A stretch of DNA of 64,000 nt, taken from NCBI GenBank assembly GCA_000403475.2, contig KE159796.1, forward strand, positions 467,736 through 531,735, read 5' to 3'. Positions 43,961-53,212 of the stretch are shown in pieces. Within the stretch, counting starts at the first letter, position 1, and each line of letters opens with the position of its first letter. The notes under the pieces were generated by a model that saw only the letters and a program-made list of their open reading frames with translations, was not told the DNA's origin and ran no database searches. The DNA is from Lachnospiraceae bacterium MD308 (GTDB lineage: Bacteria; Bacillota; Clostridia; Lachnospirales; Lachnospiraceae). The position numbers and the translations under genes were made by a program.

Positions 43961-45676
43961 CCTATATTAAATGGAGAAAAGTGCTGTTACAAAGAATATA
44001 TCAGGCAGATTACGGAGGGCTTTGAAAGAGGGTATACGTGTATTTTGGAAAATAAAAGTATATTTCTAAAAAAGTTCCAATACGGATTTCGTTATGCAAG
44101 CCGTGTTCTTTTGCGGAATACACAGGAGTATTTTATGTACGGCAACATATTGAATTTTCCGGAGCTGATGCAGGATGAGACAAGGAGAAGGCATGTATTA
44201 GAGCATATGGGTAAGGGCCTGATGTGCAGTGAGAAATACAGGGAAGACATATTAGAATATGAGATGGAAAGTGTGTATAAAGGAGTAATACCTGTTTTTC
44301 ATATAGAAAACAGGAATCTGATTACAGGAAACGGAGAAGTGTTTGATAACTATTATAGTTGTAGTATTGAAGAAAGACTGATAAAACATATAAGAAAATT
44401 ATCTGAAAAGAATGGAGAACTACAAAAAAGGATTATTCATGTACAGCTTTATAATTGTTTAAAGAGAGAGGAGGCCGGAGCAGTCTATGATGCTTATATG
44501 CTGCCGGCGCTCAGACAACTGACCCCGAAAAGAATCGCAGATTATTTCGTGCAGAATGTGTGGAATATAAATGGAAAATGCGAATGGATAACATTGCAGT
44601 ATCTTGAAACGGAAATTTGCCTTGGAGCAGCAGATGATTACTTATATGGCGGAATAAGCGGAGCGGCTGTTTTTTTCGCCGCTTTGAATAAAAAATACAA
44701 TGATCCGGTCTATCAATTGATTTTTGAGAAGATTGTATGCCAAATCAAGCTGCATACAGAAAGTGATGCGAAAATGGGAGATGTGTGTGGGCTTTTTACC
44801 GGTGAGGCATCTCTTATTTATACTTATCTGTTGTTATATAAAATAACGGAAGATGATAGTTATTTGATTTATGCTCAAAAACAGGCGGACAAAATGATGG
44901 AAAGTGATGCTTTTAAGATTGATGGGGATGACCTGTTAAGTGGTAAAGCAGGGGTGATAATTGCTTATTTGGAGCTTTATGGGGTCACAGATAGCAGGAA
45001 ATACCTTGAATTTGCGATTATAATTGGGGATTTGTTGCTCAATGGTGCTGGGAAAAGAGAAAAGGGTATCGGATGGTTTAATTCGGGACAAAGCAATTTG
45101 GCTGGTATGGCTCATGGAAACAGTGGGATTGCATTAGCAATCGCTTTTTTATGGAAATATTGCAAGTCGGAAAAATATATACACTACATAAAAGCAGCAA
45201 TTGACTATGAAGATACACTATATGATGCCAAACTATGCAATTGGCTGGATATCAGGGAGTGTGACAGATATGGGGAGGGAAAAGATATGGCGGCTTGGTG
45301 TCATGGATGCGGCGGTATTTATTTGGCAAGAAAACGTATACATGAGCTGACAGGAATACCGCTGGAAGAGCTTTTTTATGTTTTCGCGCCGAATAAAGAA
45401 GATTACGATACCTGCTTGGGAAAAAAATTGTTTGCCGCTAAGAAAGAAAACAGTTGTCTGTGCCATGGTTCATTGGGAATATATGCTTTGCTAAAACAGA
45501 TAGATGTAGAAGCAGAGGAATACCGAGAAGAAATAAAGAATCAATGCTTGTCCTTTGAGGATATGAATAATATTGGGTTTATGAATGGAATAACCGGTAT
45601 TGGTTACGTATTACTTGATGAAGATAATCTTAAGCTTCCGGGTGTATTGGGGCTTAATATGTCAATAGAAGTTTAA
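43961..45676 (+). pseudogene. lanM: LanM, C-terminal part with the LanC-like cyclase domain
   Basis: 572 in-frame codons after the inserted element. They hold the rest of the dehydratase region (PILNGEKCCYKEYIRQITEGFERGY) and a LanC-like cyclase with GMAHGNSGIALAI, the zinc ligands in AAWCHGCGG and LCHGSLG, and a final GFMNGITGIGYVLL. It would close lanthionine rings by joining Cys to dehydrated residues. The longest separately started frame opens with TTG 44045, without a clear ribosome-binding site. Unless read from an internal start, the product is lost; a split, two-chain enzyme cannot be excluded. Confidence 0.85.
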
Positions 45677-45688
45677 GGAGTATATATT

Positions 45689-45752
45689 TTAAGGACAAAA
45701 AAAGGGCACTTGGGGACGATTGCTTGATATGGAAACAGTGGGACTTTATAAT
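45689..45752 (+). promoter_or_regulatory. Putative LytTR-controlled promoter of the downstream operon
   Basis: TTAAGGACA (45689-45697) and TTGGGGACG (45710-45718) are 21 bp apart. A TTGATA (45724-45729) with 17-nt spacer to TATAAT (45747-45752) lies just downstream. GGAC-to-TATAAT is 33 bp, as at 40280-40343, and 15 consecutive bases from TTAAGGAC are shared. A leader of about 160 nt with a hairpin (GCACTA with TAGTGC, 45847-45874) follows. Confidence 0.75.
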
Positions 45753-45921
45753 GGTTTATGCAAAAGGACTGTTCTTTTATCAATTTAGCGGAGGTGGTTG
45801 AAATATGTAGAGTGTAGCTGTAATAAAGAAAAACTCAGATAAAGAAGCACTATAGGATTGATATTCCTTAGTGCAAAACTTAGCAGGTGAACAATCATTA
45901 TGAAAGAAAGAGGTAAAACTT

Positions 45922-46425
45922 ATGAAAAAAATTGTTTCAATGTTTATGGTTATTGTTATGGCATTGACTTTATCAATGACGGCATTTGCGGCAGAAAAAG
46001 AAGCTTCAGAGGCGAGTGCGCTTCGGGATAAATTGAGTGATTCGGGTGATTGTATATCGGTCGAACGGATTGATGATTTGATTGAAACAAGAGGAGTGGC
46101 GCCAGAGGTATCTAGTGTGGAAATTATAGACATTGGGTTTATAAAGGAAGATGCGTATCCTCAAAGAGCAGGCCACTTTGCAGTTATTGTAGAAATGATG
46201 GGGTATGGATACAAATATGCATATTTTGACGGCAAGTCGTTAGGTTTGCCCCTTGAAACGAAGGGAATCTTAAATGCAAATAATGTTGCCGTTGGTTGGT
46301 ATTTGCTTTATGATTGCGGCGAATTGACGCCTGGTCAGCATAAATTTGAGATTAAGGTTCAGTCTTATCAAACAGCAACCCATCAGAAAACAGCATTTTT
46401 GGAATTTTCATATGATCCGAAATAG
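45922..46425 (+). CDS. Secreted hypothetical protein
   Basis: A 167-residue protein with a clear signal peptide (MKKIVSMFMVIVMALTLSMTAFAAEK, cleavage likely after AFA). The mature part is about 140 residues with a beta-rich look (VSSVEIIDIGF, HFAVIVEMMGYGYKYAYFDGKSLG, HKFEIKVQSYQTATHQKTAFLEFSY). I do not recognise the family with confidence. AGAGGT precedes the ATG. It is the first gene behind the LytTR-type promoter, so it is probably an output of the two-component system. The next gene starts 11 nt after its stop. Confidence 0.7.
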   Translation: MKKIVSMFMVIVMALTLSMTAFAAEKEASEASALRDKLSDSGDCISVERIDDLIETRGVAPEVSSVEIIDIGFIKEDAYPQRAGHFAVIVEMMGYGYKYAYFDGKSLGLPLETKGILNANNVAVGWYLLYDCGELTPGQHKFEIKVQSYQTATHQKTAFLEFSYDPK

Positions 46426-46436
46426 GAGGTAATTTT

Positions 46437-47045
46437 ATGAATAATGTAGTGCTTAACAGTTGGGCGAGGTTAAATTATCTGCAAAATACAAGACAAAATA
46501 AAACTCCCAATACAACGCAATATGCAGCACAATACGCAGCGCAATATGCGGAAAGCCAGTCTCTTATTAACAGAAGTGTATATTCAAACAATACCCCGGT
46601 TAGGAGAATCTTACATGTATACGGAGGGTGTCTGTTCAGCGGAGGAAACGGAAGGAGTGGACAGGAAATCCATATGAAGTATGACGAAAGCTCGACAGAG
46701 GAAGATCCGGTTATCAGAGCCTGGGGGATTGATTCAAAGGGGAACGAGTACGAACGGTTGATTCATGTGAATGAAGTAGACCCGCAGAATGCAACACCAG
46801 TAGAGATGAAAGCGCTGGAAGAGCATTTGTTTGCGACAAAGGATGAAGTGATCACATCGCCTGGCAGCAGGGGCATTGGGAGTATTTTAAGTTCGCTAAG
46901 TGGATTCGATGTAAATGAAAAACTTAACTTTGTACAGTATATGAATGAAGGCGCGGCCATAACAATGGATAAAAGCAGTGCAATGCGTTCCCAGCTTGAT
47001 GCAGAGCGTTATCTGTTTTATTATCAGCAGCAAAAGAAGAAATAA
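46437..47045 (+). CDS. Hypothetical protein, first of a tandem pair
   Basis: A 202-residue protein without a signal peptide or membrane segment. Residues about 27-38 repeat QYAA three times (TTQYAAQYAAQYAE). The centre (VYGGCLFSGGNGRSGQEIHMKYDESSTEEDPVIRAWGIDSKGNEYE..IHVNEVDPQNATPVEMKALEEHL) is shared almost exactly with the copy at 47276. GGAGGT precedes the ATG. It follows the secreted-protein gene in one operon. Function unknown; it is not similar to known immunity or transport proteins as far as I can tell. Confidence 0.7.
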   Translation: MNNVVLNSWARLNYLQNTRQNKTPNTTQYAAQYAAQYAESQSLINRSVYSNNTPVRRILHVYGGCLFSGGNGRSGQEIHMKYDESSTEEDPVIRAWGIDSKGNEYERLIHVNEVDPQNATPVEMKALEEHLFATKDEVITSPGSRGIGSILSSLSGFDVNEKLNFVQYMNEGAAITMDKSSAMRSQLDAERYLFYYQQQKKK

Positions 47046-47275
47046 AATCGTATAGCGTACCCGTAAATGTGTAGGCAGAGTAATGTAGATGAATGGAAAG
47101 ACTCTTCCGTCGGTTGCAAAGAAGTGACAGGCGGAGGAGTTTTCCACTCTATGGAATTAAATTTGTTCTGATATAAAACTAAAGGGCAGATATAGTATTA
47201 TTAAAGGTCAGACGATTGATTCTTTCGGGAAAAGTAGTATGATTTTAAATAACATATAACTCAGGAGGTAACACG

Positions 47276-47887
47276 ATGAATAATGTAGCATTTAACAGTT
47301 GTGCGAGGTTAAATTATCTGCAAAATACAAGACAAAATAAAACTCCCAATACAACGCAATATGCAGCACAATACGCAACGCAATATGCGGAAAGCCAGTC
47401 TCTTATTAACAGAAGTGTATATTCAAACAATACCCCGGTTAGGAGAATCGCACATGTATACGGAGGGTGTCTGTTCAGCGGAGGAAACGGAAGGAGTGGA
47501 CAGGAAATCCATATGAAGTATGACGAAAGCTCAACAGAGGAAGATCCGGTTATCAGAGCGTGGGGGATTGATTCAAAGGGGAACGAGTACGAACAGTTGA
47601 TTCATGTGAATGAAGTAGACCCGCAGAATGCAACGCCAGTAGAGATGAAAGCGCTGGAAGAGCATTTGTTTGCGACAAAGGATGAAGTGATCACATCGAC
47701 TGGCAAACGGAGTCTCATTGCAAGTATTCTGGGTTCGTTAAGTGGATTTGATGTAAATGAAAAACTGAACTTTGTACAGTATATGAATGAAGGCGCGGCA
47801 ATAACAATGGATAAAAGCAGTGCAATACGTTCCCAGCTTGATGCAGAGCGTTATCTGCTTTATTATCGGCAGCATAAGAAGGAGTAA
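47276..47887 (+). CDS. Hypothetical protein, second of the tandem pair
   Basis: A 203-residue near-duplicate of the preceding gene. The two differ at scattered positions and in one segment (SPGSRGIGSILSS against STGKRSLIASILGS), which shows a fairly recent duplication with local change. Upstream sequence is not duplicated beyond the GGAGGTAA site, so it may depend on read-through from the first operon. A strong terminator follows. Confidence 0.7.
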   Translation: MNNVAFNSCARLNYLQNTRQNKTPNTTQYAAQYATQYAESQSLINRSVYSNNTPVRRIAHVYGGCLFSGGNGRSGQEIHMKYDESSTEEDPVIRAWGIDSKGNEYEQLIHVNEVDPQNATPVEMKALEEHLFATKDEVITSTGKRSLIASILGSLSGFDVNEKLNFVQYMNEGAAITMDKSSAIRSQLDAERYLLYYRQHKKE

Positions 47888-47955
47888 AGCTGTGCAGGGG
47901 GTGTTGTGTTCTCAGATAAGTTATAAATGGTTATAAACACAATCTACAGAGTGCC

Positions 47956-47999
47956 GCAAGTATTTTTTAGTGAGCAGGTGTAAAAATACTTGCCTTTTT
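47956..47999 (+). terminator. Rho-independent terminator ending the island operon
   Basis: GCAAGTATTTTT (47956-47967) pairs with AAAAATACTTGC (47982-47993), then CTTTTTA. Confidence 0.85.
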
Positions 48000-48020
48000 A
48001 TACATTGGAGGCCAATATAC

Positions 48021-48101
48021 AAAAAGTCCCCGCCAGTGCCCTCCCCGAAGCAAAGGCTAAACGTCAGCCTCAGAGTAAAGGGTATGGGTACTGGCAGGGG
48101 C
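48021..48101 (-). terminator. Terminator of the ABC-F gene (structured 3' region)
   Basis: CCCCGCCAGT (48028-48037) pairs with ACTGGCAGGGG (48090-48100) with one bulge; an inner AGGCT/AGCCT hairpin fills the loop. On the minus strand it is followed by TTTTT. Confidence 0.65.
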
Positions 48102-48133
48102 ATCTTTAGTTTGTTACAAACCAACTTTTTATT

Positions 48134-49768
48134 TTAATCGTCTTCTTCTTTCTGGATTGTATAAGTCTGTCTCTTTCTTGCCATCTCGTCATTTTCCAGA
48201 TATTCATCATACGTCGTAATCTTATCGATCAACTTTCCGCCCGGAACGATTTCCATAATCCGGTTGGCCGTTGTCTGTACGATCTGGTGGTCTCTGGAGC
48301 TAAAAAGCAGCACGCCCGGGAATTTGGTCATTCCATTGTTGAGGGCTGTGATTGATTCCATATCCAGGTGGTTTGTAGGCTCGTTGAGCACTAAGATGTT
48401 AGAACCGGAGATCATCATCTTAGAGAGCATACAGCGCACTTTCTCACCTCCGGAGAGGACGCTTACTCTCTTTACGCCGTCGTCGCCGCCGAAAAGCATA
48501 CGTCCGAGGAAACCACGGACATACGTAACGTCTTTTTCTTCGGAATACTGAGTCAGCCATTCAACAATTGTGTAATCATTGTCAAATTCATTGCCGAAAT
48601 CAAGAGGGAAGTAAGACTGTGAGGTAGTGATTCCCCACTTGTATACACCTTCGTCCGGCTCCATCTCACCCATTAGAATCTGGAACAGAGTGGTCTTGGC
48701 AAGCTCGTTGCTTCCTACAAATGCTACTTTGTCATCGTGGTTCAGAGTAAATGTAATATTGTCAAGTACCTTCTCTCCGTCAATAGTTTTGCTTAATCCT
48801 TCCACGGACAATACGTCGTTGCCAATCTCGCGGTTGGGACGGAAGTCGATGTAAGGATACTTTCGGCTGGAGGGCTGGATATCATCGAGCTGGATTTTCT
48901 CCAGCGCGCGTTTCCTTGAGGTTGCCTGCTTGGATTTGGAGGCGTTGGCGCTAAACCGTGAGATAAATTCCTGCAGCTCTTTGATTTTTTCTTCTTTCTT
49001 TTTGTTGGCTTCTTTCATCTGCCGGATGAGAAGCTGGCTGGATTCGTACCAGAAATCATAGTTTCCGGCATAAAGCTTAATCTTCCCGTAGTCGATATCT
49101 GCAATTTGAGTGCAGACCTTATTAAGAAAATATCGGTCATGGGATACGACGATTACGGTGTTGTCAAAATTGATAAGGAACTCCTCAAGCCATGCGATGG
49201 CGTCCAGGTCAAGGTGGTTTGTCGGCTCGTCGAGAAGCAGTATGTCAGGATTGCCGAAAAGCGCCTGTGCCAAAAGAACTTTTACCTTCTTTGGGCCGTC
49301 CAGATTTTTCATCTGTTCATAGTGAAGCTCTGTTTCGATGCCAAGTCCATTTAAAAGTGAAGCGGCATCTGATTCAGCCTCCCATCCATTCATGGTAGCG
49401 AATTCAGCCTCCAGTTCACTTGCCTTTATGCCGTCTTCGTCAGTGAAGTCTTCCTTTGCATATATGGCTTCCTTTTCCTGCATAATTTGATACAGACGTT
49501 CATTTCCCATCATGACAGTGTCAAGGGCAGGGAATTCATCATATTTAAAATGATCTTGCTGCAGGAAAGAGAGACGTTCTCCCGGGGTGATGAAAACCTC
49601 GCCTTTTGATGGCTCGAGCTGGCCGGAGAGAATTCTTAAAAATGTGGATTTGCCTGCGCCGTTTGCACCAATCAGACCATAACAGTTGCCTTCTGTGAAC
49701 TTGATGTTCACATCTTCGAACAAAGCCTTTTTGCCTACGCGCAGTGTAATGTTACTTGTACTGATCAT
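48134..49768 (-). CDS. ABC-F family ATPase (YbiT-like)
   Basis: A 544-residue protein with two ATP-binding domains and no membrane segments. Domain 1 has GANGAGKST, LLLDEPTNHLD and VVSHDRYFL. Domain 2 has GSNELAKTT, LSGGEKVRC, LVLNEPTNHLD and SSRDHQIVQT. The linker (about residues 240-300) is charged, as in ABC-F translation factors. The degenerate signature in domain 1 (NLDGPKKV) and NELAKTT are usual for the YbiT/YkpA branch, so I do not treat them as damage. ABC-F proteins act on the ribosome. AAGGAG precedes the start. Confidence 0.92.
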   Translation of the reverse strand: MISTSNITLRVGKKALFEDVNIKFTEGNCYGLIGANGAGKSTFLRILSGQLEPSKGEVFITPGERLSFLQQDHFKYDEFPALDTVMMGNERLYQIMQEKEAIYAKEDFTDEDGIKASELEAEFATMNGWEAESDAASLLNGLGIETELHYEQMKNLDGPKKVKVLLAQALFGNPDILLLDEPTNHLDLDAIAWLEEFLINFDNTVIVVSHDRYFLNKVCTQIADIDYGKIKLYAGNYDFWYESSQLLIRQMKEANKKKEEKIKELQEFISRFSANASKSKQATSRKRALEKIQLDDIQPSSRKYPYIDFRPNREIGNDVLSVEGLSKTIDGEKVLDNITFTLNHDDKVAFVGSNELAKTTLFQILMGEMEPDEGVYKWGITTSQSYFPLDFGNEFDNDYTIVEWLTQYSEEKDVTYVRGFLGRMLFGGDDGVKRVSVLSGGEKVRCMLSKMMISGSNILVLNEPTNHLDMESITALNNGMTKFPGVLLFSSRDHQIVQTTANRIMEIVPGGKLIDKITTYDEYLENDEMARKRQTYTIQKEEDD

Positions 49769-49933
49769 TCTTTCTACTCCTTAATAATAATAATTGGACT
49801 ATTTTAGATTCATGTGGTATGATATAAATTATTATGTTAAAAAATATTTTACATGTAAGGCTTATCTTACCAAATATATACGCAAATGGCAAGAGATGAT
49901 TTTATATTTTGACAGTGAGGAGAGTGCAGATTT

Positions 49934-50791
49934 ATGAAAGCAGGAACAATCGTATTGGAAGGCGGCGCCACAAGAGGTGTATTCACTTCGGGGGCTCTGG
50001 ATTTTCTGATGGAGAAGGAGATGTATCTGTCTCATGTGATCGGAGTGTCTGCAGGCTCGTGCAACGGGGTGGATTACGTATCGCGGCAGCCGGGAAGAAC
50101 AAGGGACTGTATGATCCACAAAGAGAAGGAATATGACTATTACAGCGGAATCAGAAAGCTGATTCGTAAGAAAAGTTTGTTGGATATGGATTTGATTTTT
50201 GATAAATATCCCAATGAACTGTTTCCATTTGATTATGATACCTATTTTTCATCTGAGATGGAGTGTGAGATGGTGGTGACAAACTGTGTCACTGGTGAGG
50301 CGGAATATATGACGGAGAGGCAGGACAGAGAACGTCTTATGAGAATCTGCCGGGCATCGAGCAGTATGCCGTTGGTTGCTCCGATGGTGAATATCGACGG
50401 GATACCTTATCTTGACGGGGGAGTGGCAGATTCAATCCCTATTAACAGGGCTCTTGAGCTTGGCAATAAAAAGATTGTCCTCATACTGACCAGGAATCCT
50501 GGCTATAAAAAGAAGATGACAAGTCATGCGACGGCGAATCTTTACCGGACGGCTTATCAGAATTATCCGAAGCTTGCACGAGCCGCGATTCGCCGCAATT
50601 ATGAGTATAATAAAGTGATGCTTAAGATCAATGAGTTGGAAAAGCGAGGGGAGATTTTCGTGCTGCGTCCGATAATTCCTCCGGTTTCAAGGCTAGAGAG
50701 GAAGTATGATATATTGATGCAGTTTTATGAGCATGGATATGAGTCCATGGAGAAAAGGTATGATGAGCTGTGTGCGTATTTGGAAAAGTAA
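49934..50791 (+). CDS. Patatin-like phospholipase
   Basis: A 285-residue protein with the patatin catalytic set: GGATRG oxyanion loop near the start, nucleophile Ser in GVSAGS and the catalytic Asp in LDGGVADSIP. It is of the bacterial RssA/YjjU type, probably an intracellular lipase or esterase of unknown substrate. TGAGGAG lies a short distance before ATG 49934. The transporter gene follows after 66 nt. Confidence 0.9.
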   Translation: MKAGTIVLEGGATRGVFTSGALDFLMEKEMYLSHVIGVSAGSCNGVDYVSRQPGRTRDCMIHKEKEYDYYSGIRKLIRKKSLLDMDLIFDKYPNELFPFDYDTYFSSEMECEMVVTNCVTGEAEYMTERQDRERLMRICRASSSMPLVAPMVNIDGIPYLDGGVADSIPINRALELGNKKIVLILTRNPGYKKKMTSHATANLYRTAYQNYPKLARAAIRRNYEYNKVMLKINELEKRGEIFVLRPIIPPVSRLERKYDILMQFYEHGYESMEKRYDELCAYLEK

Positions 50792-50857
50792 GTGCATGCC
50801 ATTATATATAAGGAAACATTAGAGAGTTTAGAGAGGAAGTACAGGAGGTAAGTTATT

Positions 50858-52252
50858 TTGGAGACACATGGAAAGAGAAGTAATTTTACGGGTTCGATAG
50901 GATTCGTACTGGCGGCTGCGGGAAGTGCGGTCGGATTGGGAAATATTTGGCGTTTCCCGTATCTGGCGGCGAAGGGAGGCGGAGGGTTGTTTATCTGCCT
51001 TTATATTATCCTGGCGCTGACCTTTGGTTTTACGCTTCTGACAACGGAGATTGCGATTGGAAGGAAGACGGCCCAGGGCCCGCTTACGGCTTACGGAAAG
51101 ATTAACCCCAAGTGGCGTTTTATCGGGTTCTTTGCGTGGCTGGTGCCGATCATTATCCTGCCCTATTACTGTACCATTGGCGGATGGGTGTTAAAATATT
51201 TTGCGGAATTTCTTGTAGGAAATGGGGCAGATGCAGCGGCGGACGGATATTTTACCGGGTATATTACAAGCCAGTGGGCGCCGATTATCTGGATGGTCAT
51301 CTTCCTTGCGGCGGTTGCATTTGTTGTATACAACGGGGTAAATAAAGGAATTGAGAACTACAGCAAGGTGCTGATGCCGATTCTTTTCGTCCTGGTTATC
51401 GGGATTGCGTTCTTTTCGCTGACTTTGAGCCACACGGATGCAGAGGGTGTCACCAGGACAGGACTTGAGGGGCTTAAGGTATACTTGATTCCTGATTTTA
51501 CCGGTGTGACAGTGAAGAAGTTTTTTGTAATCCTTATGGATGCTATGGGACAGCTTTTCTTTTCCATCAGTGTAGCTATGGGAATTATGGTCGCTTACGG
51601 TTCTTATGCGAAAAAAGATACCAATCTGATGAAGTCTATCAACCAGATTGAGTTCTTTGACACGTTGGTAGCTTTGCTTGCAGGTATGATGATTATCCCG
51701 GCAGTATTTACTTTTATGGGACTTGAGGGTATGTCGGCAGGACCGGGGCTGATGTTCGTATCTCTGCCAAAAGTATTCCAGGCGATGGGAAAGGCAGGAG
51801 GATTTATCGGAATCCTGTTCTTCCTGATGGTAATCTTCGCGGCTGTTACCTCGGCGGTATCTGTCATGGAGGCGATTGTGTCCAGTATTATGGATAAGTT
51901 CCATTATTCACGGAGGAAGAGTACAACGCTCGTGACGGTCTATTCGTTAATCTTTGGATTGCTCGTATGCCTTGGGTATAATAAACTCTACTTTGAGTTT
52001 GAACTGCCGAATGGAACAGTAGGTCAAGTACTTGATATTATGGATTATCTCAGCAATAATATCTTTATGCCGTTAGTTGCACTGTGTACTTGTATTCTGA
52101 TTGGATGGGTTGCGAAGCCGGCGACGGTGATTGACGAGGTGACGATCGGAGGGTATAAGTTTGGCAGGAAAGCGCTTTATATTGCTATGATTAAGTATAT
52201 TGCGCCGATTCTTCTGTTCATATTACTGGTACAATCTTTTGGGATTTTCTAA
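50858..52252 (+). CDS. Sodium-dependent transporter of the NSS (SNF) family
   Basis: A 464-residue membrane protein with about eleven to twelve segments. The first, FVLAAAGSAVGLGNIWRFPYLAAKGGGGLFICLYII, is the NSS signature that forms the sodium and substrate sites. It is probably an amino-acid importer, such as a tryptophan or tyrosine type, but the substrate cannot be told. It starts with TTG 50858, eight bases after AGGAGGT. Confidence 0.92.
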   Translation: METHGKRSNFTGSIGFVLAAAGSAVGLGNIWRFPYLAAKGGGGLFICLYIILALTFGFTLLTTEIAIGRKTAQGPLTAYGKINPKWRFIGFFAWLVPIIILPYYCTIGGWVLKYFAEFLVGNGADAAADGYFTGYITSQWAPIIWMVIFLAAVAFVVYNGVNKGIENYSKVLMPILFVLVIGIAFFSLTLSHTDAEGVTRTGLEGLKVYLIPDFTGVTVKKFFVILMDAMGQLFFSISVAMGIMVAYGSYAKKDTNLMKSINQIEFFDTLVALLAGMMIIPAVFTFMGLEGMSAGPGLMFVSLPKVFQAMGKAGGFIGILFFLMVIFAAVTSAVSVMEAIVSSIMDKFHYSRRKSTTLVTVYSLIFGLLVCLGYNKLYFEFELPNGTVGQVLDIMDYLSNNIFMPLVALCTCILIGWVAKPATVIDEVTIGGYKFGRKALYIAMIKYIAPILLFILLVQSFGIF

Positions 52253-52361
52253 GCAACAGGAAAATAACTCAAGGGAGAAATTAATGATGGTACAGAATAT
52301 TGTACAAAATATTGACAATCCCGGAGATATAGAATACACTATTTCAAAGGAGTGTGATTAT

Positions 52362-52613
52362 ATGATAGCAACGAATTTTTCCAATGTGAGGAACAATTTT
52401 AAGGAAGTTTGCGATCGTGTTGTGCATGATTCTGACATTGCAATAATAACGAGAAAAAATGATGAAAATGTTGTGCTTATGTCTCAGGTGCAGTATGATA
52501 ACCTGATGGAAAATCTTCATATTAGGGAAAGCAAAGCAAATTATGAGTGGTTAAAAGAATCTATCAAACAAGCGGAGGATGGAAAACTTGTAAGTTTTGA
52601 TGTGGAGGATTAG
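52362..52613 (+). CDS. yefM: Antitoxin of the YefM/Phd family
   Basis: An 83-residue protein, MIATNFSNVRNNFKEVCDRVV .. IAIITRKNDENVVLMSQVQYDNLMENLHIR, typical YefM. It neutralises YoeB and represses the operon. ATG 52362 has AAAGGAG upstream; the frame opens much earlier but the family start is here. The toxin gene follows four bases after the stop. Confidence 0.9.
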   Translation: MIATNFSNVRNNFKEVCDRVVHDSDIAIITRKNDENVVLMSQVQYDNLMENLHIRESKANYEWLKESIKQAEDGKLVSFDVED

Positions 52614-52616
52614 TTT

Positions 52617-52874
52617 ATGAATGTATCTTTTACTCAAAATGCTTGGGAGGATTATCTTTACTGGCAAAAGATGGATAAGAAAATTGTCAAAAGAATCAAT
52701 GAATTAATTAAAGATATAAAAAGAAGCCCATTTGATGGATTAGGGAAACCTGAACCACTAAAATATGACTTGGCTGGAAAGTGGAGCAGAAGAATAACAG
52801 ATGAACATAGGCTGGTTTATCAAGTGGAAGGGAATAATTTAATAGTATTTACTTGCAGATATCATTATTGTTAG
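52617..52874 (+). CDS. yoeB: Toxin of the Txe/YoeB family
   Basis: An 85-residue protein, FTQNAWEDYLYWQKMDKKIVKRINELIKDIKRSPFDGLGKPEPLKYDLAGKWSRRITDEHRLVYQVEGNNLIVFTCRYHY. The conserved Arg/His/Tyr residues of YoeB ribosome-dependent mRNA interferase are in RRITDEHRLVY and the final YHY. The length is complete. Operon with yefM, followed by a terminator. Confidence 0.93.
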   Translation: MNVSFTQNAWEDYLYWQKMDKKIVKRINELIKDIKRSPFDGLGKPEPLKYDLAGKWSRRITDEHRLVYQVEGNNLIVFTCRYHYC

Positions 52875-52889
52875 TTTTGAGTGGATTTA

Positions 52890-52922
52890 AAAGCATTGAC
52901 GGAAACCGTTAGTGCTTTTTTT
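52890..52922 (+). terminator. Rho-independent terminator of yefM-yoeB
   Basis: AAAAGCA...ACGG, AAA, CCGT...TGCTTTTTTT. Confidence 0.75.
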
Positions 52923-53212
52923 AATGCAAAACTTTATCGGAATTAATCTTTTCCTATGCAGCTTCCTCCTCAGTTTATCCTTCGAATTTATGTATTTTAT
53001 CATGCAGAAAACGGTGATATTTATTTATATTTCGTCCGATTGCATACGGCATGATTGGGTTTTACCCGGTTCTTCCCTGGTCAGAATAACAGGCGAGCAG
53101 GCCTGAAAAATCTAAATCCTCCATCACTTTTTCAGGGTATAGACTGAATCGTCGTCGGGTAAAGCCAATTCATAGAAGTTAAAATTAATTTTTGTTGCCC
53201 AATATGAACGTT
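52923..53212. other. Intergenic region with no supported gene
   Basis: About 290 nt between the yoeB terminator and the stop of the minus-strand FN3/CxxC gene. Only short frames without ribosome-binding sites occur, and I see no clear terminator for the minus-strand gene. Confidence 0.5.

Noticed and set aside
45798-45842. Short TTG-started peptide in the leader of the secreted-protein operon
   Set aside because: Only 14 codons with poor spacing to GCGGAGG; the ATG nearby is followed at once by TAG. No support beyond the ribosome-binding-like string.
45780-46133. 117-codon minus-strand frame overlapping the secreted-protein gene
   Set aside because: Opposite strand of the signal-peptide gene and its leader; the plus-strand gene has promoter, ribosome-binding site and signal peptide.
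49182-49320. Degenerate ABC signature and P-loop in the ABC-F protein as a sign of inactivation
   Set aside because: The same deviations are usual in the YbiT/YkpA branch, so they are not evidence of damage.
52912-53106. 64-codon plus-strand frame after yoeB
   Set aside because: It begins inside the T run of the terminator and lacks a ribosome-binding site.
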